Of a stretch of DNA of 13,795 nucleotides, positions 6,954 through 13,064 are shown piece after piece. The stretch comes from Deltaproteobacteria bacterium (GTDB lineage Bacteria > Desulfobacterota > Binatia > UBA9968), in the NCBI GenBank assembly GCA_020027655.1, contig JAHKKJ010000031.1, forward strand, positions 1 through 13,795. The letters run 5' to 3'. The notes under the pieces were generated by a model. That model made no database searches and was not told the DNA's origin. It saw only the letters and a program-made list of their open reading frames with translations. The position numbers and the translations under genes are program-made. Position 1 is the stretch's first letter. Each line of letters starts with the position of its first letter.

Positions 6954-7712
6954 ATGCGGCTCAAGGACAAAGTCGTAATCGTGACCGGCGGCGGTGTCGG
7001 TATCGGCAAGGCTTACGCCCACGGATTGGCCAAGGAAGGGGCCAAAGTCGTCGTTGCCGATATTCAAGACGCGGAAGCGAAAAAAGTCGCGGCGGACATC
7101 AAGCAAGCCGGCGGTGAAGCCATGGCCGTCTTCGTCGACGTCACTTCAACGGAAAAAACCGAGGCGATGGCGCAAGCAACCCTCAAAGGCTACGGCCGCA
7201 TCGATATTCTGGTGAACAATGCCGGACTCTATTCGGCGCTCAAGAAAAAAAACTTCATGGAGATCGACGGCGAGGAGTGGGACCGCGTTATGGCGGTGAA
7301 CGTCAAGGGACTGTGGCATTGCGTCAAGGCGGTTTACCCCGCCATGAAGCAGCAGGGCAAAGGCAAGATCATTAACATTTCGTCGGGAACGATATTAGGC
7401 GGCACGCCGCTTTTTCTTCACTACGTGTCATCCAAAGCGGCAGTCGTCGGTTTTACGCGAGCCCTGGCGCGGGAGGTTGGCAACGACAACATCTGTGTGA
7501 ATTCGATTATGCCCGGCTTGACCATCTCCGGTTCCAATCAGGAAGGCGTCTTGACGCCGGAGCAACTCGCCGACCGTCGAAAGCGCCGGGCTTTCCAGCG
7601 CGATCAATATCCGCAAGATTTAGTGGGAACCGTGATTTTCCTGGCTTCAGACGACAGTGACTTCATGACCGGCCAGTCCATCAGTGTGGATGGTGGCATG
7701 AACATGCACTAG
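6954..7712 (+). CDS. SDR family NAD-dependent oxidoreductase
   Basis: A classical short-chain dehydrogenase/reductase of 252 residues. The cofactor loop TGGGVGIG is at 11-18. D36 at the end of the second strand indicates NAD over NADP. NNAG is at 88-91, and the catalytic tetrad is N116, S144, Y157 and K161 (HYVSSKAA). The end motif FMTGQSISVDGGMNMH is standard. The ATG follows GAAGGGAG at 6941-6948. It is the last gene of the plus-strand cluster, 24 nt after the amidohydrolase. It would oxidise a hydroxyl or reduce a carbonyl in the same pathway. The substrate is unknown; FabG-like annotation would be misleading given the context. Confidence 0.92.
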   Translation: MRLKDKVVIVTGGGVGIGKAYAHGLAKEGAKVVVADIQDAEAKKVAADIKQAGGEAMAVFVDVTSTEKTEAMAQATLKGYGRIDILVNNAGLYSALKKKNFMEIDGEEWDRVMAVNVKGLWHCVKAVYPAMKQQGKGKIINISSGTILGGTPLFLHYVSSKAAVVGFTRALAREVGNDNICVNSIMPGLTISGSNQEGVLTPEQLADRRKRRAFQRDQYPQDLVGTVIFLASDDSDFMTGQSISVDGGMNMH

Positions 7713-7717
7713 CCAGC

Positions 7718-7780
7718 TGGCTTATAGCGTATGGCTTATAGCGTATGGTGCCAACTATATGCCATAAGCTATCAGCCATA
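7718..7780. repeat. Tandem 14-mer plus long inverted repeat between convergent genes
   Basis: TGGCTTATAGCGTA occurs twice in tandem (7718-7731, 7732-7745). The arm 7730-7748 pairs with 7762-7780 at 17 of 19 positions around a 13-nt loop, giving a strong hairpin. It lies between the SDR stop (7712) and the MEMO gene stop (7787), so it can act at the 3' end of both transcripts. No T-run follows on either strand, so it is not a standard intrinsic terminator. Confidence 0.65.
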
Positions 7781-7786
7781 TGCTCT

Positions 7787-9037
7787 CTATTCGAAGACCA
7801 TGCTCGTGAAGGTGACGGCGGAACCGGTCTCCGGCGTGAAGGCCTGATCGTATTTGAGCGTCCTGCCGTGACTTCCGTCCAGGAGCTGAATCAAAGAATA
7901 AAGCGGCGCGAAGCCACAGATCCTTCTCTTGTCCTGATCCTTCGCGATCTCACCGAAAAAGCCTGGGGCGTCTAGCGTCGCCAGCTTGTCGATCAGCAAA
8001 TGGTCTTCGGTTTCGACCCATTTAAGAAAATCCGGCGTAATCGGCTCAAGATCACCAAACTGTTTTCCCACGTGCGCCAAGTCAACACCGGCAACGAAAC
8101 AAATCTGCCGGCTTTCTTGCGCCACCAAGTCTTGCAAAGCGTTAATAAACGTCTCCACAGGCGGATGTTTCTCGGGAGGGGATTGACTCAACACCATGGA
8201 ATGAAACGAGGAGACGAGGATCGGAATGATCTTGAAAGGTTTTTCCCGTTCACCCTTCAGCTCTGCTTTCCGCTGCGCGATGTATTTCAGAAACAACACT
8301 TGAAATTCCAGAGAGTGTTCGCCGCGATGTAAAAACTCGTCGGTCAGAAGATCCTCTCGACAACTCTCTTGAAGACGCCGAGTAAACTCTTTGTCGGTCT
8401 CCACCGGACCTAGCGGAGTGTCGAAATCTTTGAACGTGAGAATAAACGGATTCTCACCACCACAGTGAGAAGTGCCCAGGAGGACATAAAGATCCGCTCC
8501 CTCACTATCGGCCAATCCCTTGTAAGCCCAGGCGTAGGCGGGCCCGCCCCGATGAAAGTCGATGTGCGGCGCGACAATCGCCTTGGGCGTAACAATTTGA
8601 GTATCAAGGGATGGCAGTCCGGGACCGTGCGGCGATGCGAAATAACCATCGAGTTGCATCCTTAACTCAGCGGCATCTTGGCAATAGACGCTCCCCATAT
8701 GGGCGGGAGCACGCCTGGGTTGCCTTTTAAACTCTTCGACAATCCCGTTTCGGTGGACCAAGAATCTAGCTGTCTGGAGGTAGTAATGGTGATCCAGCAA
8801 ATCGATGAAACGCTGCAGCTCGTTGGTAAGCAGGAGCGTACCGAACTGCTTGCAATAGGCCTCCTGAATATCAACCAAAGAATGCTGGCCGTCGAAATGA
8901 GAGATAATGAAGTATCCAGCCGGAGAGATGCCTAGAGGCTGAGCAAAGTTTTCCGGATCTTTCAAATAAACGAGCGTCTTGGCTTCTTGCTGAACAGGAA
9001 ATACTTCTACGGCTCTTAACTTAGGCCGATTGAGCAT
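7787..9037 (-). CDS. MEMO1 family protein (AmmeMemoRadiSam system protein B-like) with N-terminal extension
   Basis: The product has 416 residues. About 150 to 416 is a MEMO domain, related in fold to extradiol dioxygenases. Positions matching the human MEMO1 metal site are H158 (VAPHIDFHRGG), H191 (GTSHCGG) and C374 (RICGFAPL). D319/H322 (GVDLAHVG) and the GEHSLEFQ motif (239-246) are also present. Residues 1-150 are an additional domain: about 5-90 looks like a small helical/winged PqqD-like module (LKDPENFAQPLGISPAGYFI...), followed by a charged linker. The ATG at 9037 has GGAG at 9044-9047. The companion AMMECR1 and radical-SAM genes that name the system are not present; upstream lie a SufT-like gene and mrp/apbC. 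MEMO biochemistry in bacteria is unsettled, with redox or radical-SAM accessory roles proposed, so no reaction is assigned. Confidence 0.85.
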   Translation of the reverse strand: MLNRPKLRAVEVFPVQQEAKTLVYLKDPENFAQPLGISPAGYFIISHFDGQHSLVDIQEAYCKQFGTLLLTNELQRFIDLLDHHYYLQTARFLVHRNGIVEEFKRQPRRAPAHMGSVYCQDAAELRMQLDGYFASPHGPGLPSLDTQIVTPKAIVAPHIDFHRGGPAYAWAYKGLADSEGADLYVLLGTSHCGGENPFILTFKDFDTPLGPVETDKEFTRRLQESCREDLLTDEFLHRGEHSLEFQVLFLKYIAQRKAELKGEREKPFKIIPILVSSFHSMVLSQSPPEKHPPVETFINALQDLVAQESRQICFVAGVDLAHVGKQFGDLEPITPDFLKWVETEDHLLIDKLATLDAPGFFGEIAKDQDKRRICGFAPLYSLIQLLDGSHGRTLKYDQAFTPETGSAVTFTSMVFE

Positions 9038-9084
9038 GACCGTCTCCGCAAACTTGGGTTAGAAAGTCCGCCAGCCTCGCATCG

Positions 9085-9109
9085 TGGCACAAACAGTCTC
9101 TGTGTGCCA
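9085..9109. repeat. Strong hairpin between the DUF59 and MEMO genes
   Basis: TGGCACA (9085-9091) pairs with TGTGCCA (9103-9109), and CAG/CTG (9094-9096, 9100-9102) extend the stem above a two-base bulge to a TCT loop. That gives ten pairs in 25 bases. No T-run follows on either strand, so it may be an RNA processing or stabilising element, or an operator, rather than a terminator. Confidence 0.5.
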
Positions 9110-9169
9110 AGTACGAGTGTCGGTGTTCCAGCCGCTGATTGGATTGATCGGAATTTGTCGAGGCGTCTC

Positions 9170-9184
9170 GCTAGCTAAGCTAGC
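9170..9184. repeat. 15-nt perfect palindrome at the end of the DUF59 gene
   Basis: GCTAGCT-A-AGCTAGC is a perfect palindrome around a central A and overlaps the DUF59 stop codon (9180-9182). It could form a 6-bp hairpin with a TAA loop or be a protein-binding site. It carries no T-tract and its role is unknown. Confidence 0.45.
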
Positions 9185-9482
9185 CAATGCCCAGTTTTTG
9201 CTTCGCCTCTTCACTGATCATGCTGGGATTCCAGGGCGGATCCCAGACCAGATCCACAGTGGCGTCGCCGACGCCTTCCAGGGCTAGAATCCTTTGCTTT
9301 GCATCCGCCGCAATCATCGTGCCCATGCCACATCCCGGTGCAGTGAGCGTCATTTTCACGGCTACGTTATCACCATCGTCGACCTGCACATCATAAACCA
9401 AACCCAGGTCGACAATGTTAACTGGGATTTCCGGATCGTAGCATTCATGGAGAGCCTCATAGACCTGTTCTTTGGTAACCAT
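9180..9482 (-). CDS. SufT/MIP18-like DUF59 metal-sulfur cluster assembly protein
   Basis: A 100-residue single-domain DUF59 protein, probably a cytoplasmic Fe-S assembly or delivery factor. Family motifs are YDPEIPVNIVDLGLVY (15-30), LTAPGCGMG with the conserved cysteine C51, and DPPWNPSMISEEAKQKLG (81-98), the SufT-like tail. The frame is open further upstream, but the ATG at 9482 has AGGAG at 9491-9495 and starts exactly at the domain. A longer start would add 36 unrelated residues antiparallel to nothing conserved and overlapping the apbC end. It lies 25 nt after apbC in the same direction, so co-transcription and shared Fe-S function are likely. SufT and MIP18 assist late cluster insertion; PaaD-type roles are less likely because no phenylacetate genes are near. 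Confidence 0.9.
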   Translation of the reverse strand: MVTKEQVYEALHECYDPEIPVNIVDLGLVYDVQVDDGDNVAVKMTLTAPGCGMGTMIAADAKQRILALEGVGDATVDLVWDPPWNPSMISEEAKQKLGIG

Positions 9483-9507
9483 TGCAACAACTCCTCGTTT
9501 CGACTCG

Positions 9508-10608
9508 CTAGGTTGTGATAATGTTAGGGCCCGGACTTTTTCTCGCCCGTTCAGAGGCGATGGAAAGCTGACCCGCCAGCTTGGCGGCAATTTCGAGAAA
9601 ACGCTTACTCACTTCGGATCCTGGGTCCTGGATCAAAATCGGCACACCCTTGTCGCCCCCCTCTCGAAGCGCCGGCGTAATTGGAATCTCTCCAAGGTAG
9701 GGGATCTGAAACCGTTCTGCCGCTCTCTCGGCTCCCCCGCGCGAGAAGATTTCGTGCTTCTTTCCGCAACCGTCGCAGATGAAGTAGCTCATGTTTTCAA
9801 CGATCCCAACAATGGGGATCATCACTTTATCAAACATCGTCTTGGCCCGAATCACATCTGCCAGCGCGACTTCTTGCGGTGTGGCGACCAACAGCGCACC
9901 GCTGACCTTAAGCTGTTGAGAAAAAGTGATCTGCACGTCGCCGGTTCCTGGCGGCATGTCGACGATGAGATAATCCAGATCGCCCCAATGAACATCCGCC
10001 ATCAATTGATGCAGGGCCTTGCCTAACATCGGCCCGCGCCAGATCACCGCTTGGTCGGCGTCGAGAAAAAAGCCAATCGACATTACCGGCACACCGTGAG
10101 CTACGGTTGGAGCTATTTTGTATCCACCGTTGACTTCAACCTTATTAGGCTCGCCCTTTACACCCATTATAATCGGAACTGATGGCCCGTAGATGTCGGC
10201 ATCGAGTAACCCTGTAGCAGCGCCGTGCATCTTCAATGCCACGGCTAGGTTGGCTGCGACAGTGGACTTCCCGACGCCACCTTTGCCCGCAGCGACCAGG
10301 ACAACGTTCTTAACGGTGGGCAGCAAATCCGTTTGCCCGCCTCCCGTCTTGCTGCCGCGCACTTGGGCACCAAAAGTGATATTTAAATCACTGACGCCGG
10401 GAATTCCTGCCAATACCTTCTTGCAGTCGCCTTCAATACTTTCACGTAGCGGGCAGGCCGGGGTAGTCAGCTCAACGGTAAAGACTACTTTGCCGTTGGC
10501 GACAGCAAGATCTTTGACCATACCGAGACTTACAATGTCGCGATGCAGCTCAGGGTCTTGGACCTTTCTCAACGCCTCTATAACTTGTTCCTGAGTAACA
10601 GTTTCCAC
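9508..10608 (-). CDS. apbC: Mrp/NBP35/ApbC family iron-sulfur cluster carrier ATPase
   Basis: A P-loop ATPase scaffold/carrier that binds a bridging 4Fe-4S cluster in a dimer and passes it to target enzymes. The 366 residues fall into an N-terminal DUF59 domain (about 3-80, DPELHRDIVSLGMV, TTPACPL) and the Mrp ATPase. The ATPase has the deviant Walker A GKGGVGKS (108-115), switch I D136, Walker B region LIVDMPPGTGD (214-224), ENMS (271-274) and the cluster-binding CxxC (C278, C281). The start is GTG at 10608 with AAAGGAA just upstream on the minus strand; the nearby ATG at 10622 is out of frame. It heads a minus-strand unit with the SufT-like gene. Having DUF59 both fused here and as a separate downstream gene is a notable redundancy. 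Family assignment is secure (also called mrp). Confidence 0.95.
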   Translation of the reverse strand: METVTQEQVIEALRKVQDPELHRDIVSLGMVKDLAVANGKVVFTVELTTPACPLRESIEGDCKKVLAGIPGVSDLNITFGAQVRGSKTGGGQTDLLPTVKNVVLVAAGKGGVGKSTVAANLAVALKMHGAATGLLDADIYGPSVPIIMGVKGEPNKVEVNGGYKIAPTVAHGVPVMSIGFFLDADQAVIWRGPMLGKALHQLMADVHWGDLDYLIVDMPPGTGDVQITFSQQLKVSGALLVATPQEVALADVIRAKTMFDKVMIPIVGIVENMSYFICDGCGKKHEIFSRGGAERAAERFQIPYLGEIPITPALREGGDKGVPILIQDPGSEVSKRFLEIAAKLAGQLSIASERARKSPGPNIITT

Positions 10609-10934
10609 GATTTTCCTTTCATAAAAAACTATAGACTTCTAAGGTCTACGATGTCAATACGAGTCTCCGATATCAAGGTCCGTTGTTGGTGGTCATAACT
10701 AAGAACTTCGTTGGCCGAGTAAGGTTATCATGTCGTTATTCCCGCCACGCTAGAGCCTGGAATTCCGTTGTAGTTTTTCGATTTCGACGCGGGTCAGCCC
10801 GGCTGAATTGGCCCGAACCTGCGGTCTAAATAAAATAAGATTCTAACGACTATACCAAGACTGTTTGATGGGTCGGGTTTGATCTGTTAAAATTTTCGTC
10901 TGATTCGGCTAGCAAACCGAACGAAAGAGAACTC
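10609..10934. other. Divergent intergenic region between apbC and the lipoprotein genes
   Basis: This 326-base gap holds the apbC ribosome-binding site, a small inverted repeat TAGAC/GTCTA (10632-10636, 10644-10648) close to the apbC start, and the lipoprotein promoter listed separately. The central part, about 10650-10860, shows no gene, RNA or repeat that I can support. Confidence 0.4.
10865..10893 (+). promoter_or_regulatory. Predicted promoter of the glycine-zipper lipoprotein region
   Basis: TTGATG (10865-10870) and TAAAAT (10888-10893) are separated by 17 bases and face the lipoprotein ATG at 10935. TTCGG/CCGAA inverted arms (10904-10921 region) follow. The match is moderate. It probably serves the truncated copy and, by read-through, the intact gene at 11252. 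Confidence 0.4.
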
Positions 10935-11128
10935 ATGAAGCAGACTTGGGCAATTACTCTTATTTTTCTTGTGTTTATGGCGGTCGGTTGTTCCGGCTAA
11001 TCGGCGATCAACTTCAAGGCCAAGAGCAAAGACAAGCAGATCAACAACAGCAGATCGACTCCAATCAAGCGGAATTGGACCGGCAAAGAAGAGAGCTCGA
11101 AAGACTCAAGCAGAAGGCCGAATATTAG
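10935..11128 (+). pseudogene. Internally deleted copy of the glycine-zipper lipoprotein
   Basis: ATG 10935 opens a complete lipoprotein signal: MKQT, a hydrophobic core, then AVGCSG with the lipobox cysteine. It stops at once at TAA after 21 codons. In the next frame the sequence resumes with LIGDQLQGQEQRQADQQQQ and a coiled-coil-like tail ending KQKAEY at 11128. That matches LIGDQLQGQEMKQAEQQKA of the intact gene at 11252, residues 70-88. Relative to that gene, the whole glycine-zipper repeat (about residues 22-69) is missing and the two halves are out of phase; the OmpA domain is absent as well. A CCGG at the junction is also found at the matching place in the intact gene, so slippage or microhomology deletion in the GC-rich repeat is plausible. 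It is a tandem duplicate that decayed; a 21-residue lipopeptide product cannot be excluded. Confidence 0.65.
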
Positions 11129-11142
11129 TCTTAAGAATTTGC

Positions 11143-11164
11143 CGATTTCTGCAGACCGAAATCG
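11143..11164. repeat. 7-bp inverted repeat between the lipoprotein copies
   Basis: CGATTTC (11143-11149) and GAAATCG (11158-11164) are exact complements around 8 nt, just after the deleted copy and before the ompA-family gene. There is no T-run. It is possibly a weak hairpin in the common transcript. Confidence 0.35.
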
Positions 11165-11251
11165 AACGTCTAAAAAGAAAGAATGTAGGGATACGCTGGC
11201 AGCACAGCGAAGGGTAAAGAAAATAGCGTGTAGTCGAGGAGGTACCAATTT

Positions 11252-11956
11252 ATGGATACGCAGCTAAAGTTCGCATCAGTGGGGGTTCTATTAGTTTTGG
11301 CTTCCGGGTGTGCGGGGGGATCATTAAGTACTCGTGAAAAAGGCGCAGGCATTGGCGCCTTAGGAGGCGCCGCCGCGGGCGGGGCTATAGGAGCGGCGGT
11401 GGGCCGTCCGGGGGTCGGGGCGGCGGTCGGCGGCGCGTTGGGGTTGGGCGCCGGTGCACTGATTGGCGATCAGCTTCAAGGCCAGGAAATGAAGCAGGCC
11501 GAACAGCAAAAAGCCCTTGATCAGCAGCGCGCTGACATCGCCAAAAATCAAGCGTTGATTGAAGAACTAAAAAAACGCAACATTGAGGCCCGCGAGACCA
11601 GCCGCGGGGTTATGGTCAATCTTCCGAGTGTCAATTTTCAGTTTGACAGCGCGGAATTAACGCCGGACGGCAGAGGCCGCGTCGACCAGATTGCGAGTAT
11701 CGTCCGGCGCGAAGCGCCGAATCGGCGTATCGCGGTTGAAGGCCACGCGAGCAGAGAAAGCGCCGCTCAAGAAGCGTATAACCAGCGACTCTCCGAAAGG
11801 CGAGCGGACACGGTAGCCGATGCTTTAGCTAGAGATGGAGTTAAAAATAATCAAATCAGCTCACGTGGACTGGGAACGCGCTCGCCGATTGCAAGCAACG
11901 ATAACGAAGACGGTCGACGGCAAAATCGGCGCGTCGAGGTAATTATCGAGAACTAG
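11252..11956 (+). CDS. OmpA-family lipoprotein with glycine-zipper domain
   Basis: A 234-residue outer-membrane lipoprotein. It has a signal peptide with lipobox LASGC and the acylated cysteine at C20. A glycine-zipper repeat, predicted membrane-associated, covers about 31-72 (GAGIGALGGAAAGGAIGAAVG and similar). A glutamine-rich coiled coil runs over about 73-112. An OmpA-type peptidoglycan-binding domain covers about 120-234 (FQFDSAELTPDG, VEGHAS, YNQRLSERRADTV, GLGTRSP, NRRVEVIIEN). It would tether the outer membrane to peptidoglycan. AGGAGGT at 11237-11243 fixes the ATG start. It follows a deleted duplicate of its own 5' part and converges with plsY, the two coding ends overlapping by 14 nt. 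The usual TDxxG of the OmpA domain reads HASRES, a modest departure. This is a Pal/YiaD-like protein, not a porin, since no beta-barrel is present. Confidence 0.9.
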   Translation: MDTQLKFASVGVLLVLASGCAGGSLSTREKGAGIGALGGAAAGGAIGAAVGRPGVGAAVGGALGLGAGALIGDQLQGQEMKQAEQQKALDQQRADIAKNQALIEELKKRNIEARETSRGVMVNLPSVNFQFDSAELTPDGRGRVDQIASIVRREAPNRRIAVEGHASRESAAQEAYNQRLSERRADTVADALARDGVKNNQISSRGLGTRSPIASNDNEDGRRQNRRVEVIIEN

Positions 11957-12536
11957 AGGTGCCTAACCGCGGTTCCGTACCGGACAGCAAGCGCTGAATG
12001 TTGCCCCGGTGGCGTAGGACGATCATGAGAGCAATAAATGAACTCATGCCCGTCAATATCGGAGAGTGAAAAAATAGCCAGAATACGATGGGAGCGGAGG
12101 CAGCAGCCACCATTGAACTGAGGGAGACAACGCGGGTGGCCAGAAGGACCAGAGCAAAAATCCCCCCCGAAACCAGCGTGGCCCAAGGTGCCAACCCCAA
12201 GAAAGCCCCCAGAGCCGTGGCCACGCCTTTTCCGCCCCGGAACCGCAAGAATACTGGATACAGATGACCTAGGAACGCAGCGATCCCGACAAAGGCTGTC
12301 GCCATGGGAGCCAAACCTATGTTGAGGGCAAAGATTACAGGGACAAAGCCTTTAGCGATGTCCGCGACCAGAGTTAAAATTCCCTGACGTTTGCCGACCA
12401 CTCGAGCGACATTGGTCGCCCCGACATTGCCACTGCCTGCCGTGCGGACATCGACACCCGCCACAGAACCGAGAATGTAACCCGTAGGCACTGAGCCAAG
12501 CAGATAGGCAAAGAGAACCAGCAAATAAACTTCCAT
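11943..12536 (-). CDS. plsY: Glycerol-3-phosphate acyltransferase PlsY
   Basis: An integral inner-membrane enzyme that transfers acyl from acyl-phosphate to glycerol-3-phosphate, the first acylation step of phospholipid synthesis. The 197 residues have normal length and several hydrophobic segments. All three conserved cytoplasm/periplasm motifs are present: GSVPTGY followed by GSGNVGATN (14-42), GHLYPVFLRFRGGKGVAT (90-107), and LRHRGNIQRLLSGTE (174-188). The ATG at 12536 lacks a strong Shine-Dalgarno, but the family start (short N-terminus before the first helix) agrees. It lies 26 nt after a small membrane-protein gene on the same strand and may be translationally linked to it. Its stop overlaps the opposing lipoprotein gene by 14 nt, so antisense interference between the two ends is possible. 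Assignment is secure. Confidence 0.96.
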   Translation of the reverse strand: MEVYLLVLFAYLLGSVPTGYILGSVAGVDVRTAGSGNVGATNVARVVGKRQGILTLVADIAKGFVPVIFALNIGLAPMATAFVGIAAFLGHLYPVFLRFRGGKGVATALGAFLGLAPWATLVSGGIFALVLLATRVVSLSSMVAAASAPIVFWLFFHSPILTGMSSFIALMIVLRHRGNIQRLLSGTEPRLGTSSSR

Positions 12537-12562
12537 AGTCTTGAAGCGTCATTCGCCGGATA

Positions 12563-12928
12563 TTAAAAGCGCAATTTTTTGCTGCGAGCACGATCGCGAC
12601 GCAAGTAGTAATTTCCTCCGAAAACCCAACCGATAGCAAAGGCGACGGCGGCGATCGATACCCAAAGAATCAAATCGTTCTCACGCCCTTCAAGCATCTG
12701 GATGATTGACGGAGATTTCTCGGCAGAGGATTTTTGTTCCGCGACTGGCGGATTCGGAGTCGAACTGTCGGGTTTCTGGGTTGGCGTCGTTGTTGTGGAT
12801 GCGGACGCCAAAACGGCGGTGTTATCAGTCGCTGCGTTCTTATCTGAGGATTCAAGACGGGATTGGTCCCATAAGAGCGCTAACCAGACAACGACGAAGG
12901 GGAGAAAAACATGGCTCACACCGACCAT
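12563..12928 (-). CDS. Small hypothetical membrane protein with S/T/P-rich linker, upstream of plsY
   Basis: A 121-residue protein I do not recognise. It has a hydrophobic N-terminus (about 4-20, a signal anchor or uncleaved signal). A low-complexity Ser/Thr/Pro/Ala-rich linker follows (about 28-75, with TTTTPTQKP and STPNPP). A second membrane segment covers about 86-106 (LILWVSIAAVAFAIGW), and the tail is strongly basic (RRDRARSKKLRF). The linker would lie in the periplasm and the basic tail in the cytoplasm. The C-terminal layout recalls the tail of SH3-type anchored envelope proteins, but no SH3 domain is present. The ATG at 12928 has no clear ribosome-binding site, and a GTG three codons later is an alternative. 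It precedes plsY by 26 nt on the same strand, suggesting an operon with an envelope role. It is probably real because of the clean topology and gap, but the function is unknown. Confidence 0.55.
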   Translation of the reverse strand: MVGVSHVFLPFVVVWLALLWDQSRLESSDKNAATDNTAVLASASTTTTPTQKPDSSTPNPPVAEQKSSAEKSPSIIQMLEGRENDLILWVSIAAVAFAIGWVFGGNYYLRRDRARSKKLRF

Positions 12929-12994
12929 TAATTCAACTTACCACAGTGTGAGCCGAGCTCTCAATCTTTGTGAACTCCCAAAAGCTCAATGGCC

Positions 12995-13029
12995 AAAAAA
13001 AACCCCGAACCGCTTCAAACGGTGCGGGG
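12995..13029 (-). terminator. Intrinsic terminator of the bicupin gene
   Basis: On the minus strand a stem formed by 13003-13012 and 13020-13029 (CCCCG/CGGGG, one A-G mismatch, then ACCG/CGGT) with a 7-nt loop is followed directly by eight T (complement of A at 12995-13002). It lies 36 bases after the bicupin stop and upstream of the small membrane-protein gene, separating the two transcripts. Confidence 0.85.
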
Positions 13030-13064
13030 CTCCGAAAAAATCAGCCTTTAGAACTTTTGAGAGT

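Noticed and set aside
9483..9590. Longer DUF59 protein starting at 9590
   Set aside because: The extra 36 residues overlap the end of apbC and are unrelated to the domain; ATG 9482 has its own AGGAG.
10750..10824. Minus-strand peptide reading PQVRANSAGLTRVEIEKLQ in the apbC upstream gap
   Set aside because: It looks protein-like, but the frame is closed by a stop on both sides within about 30 codons, has no start or ribosome-binding site, and cannot be assigned.
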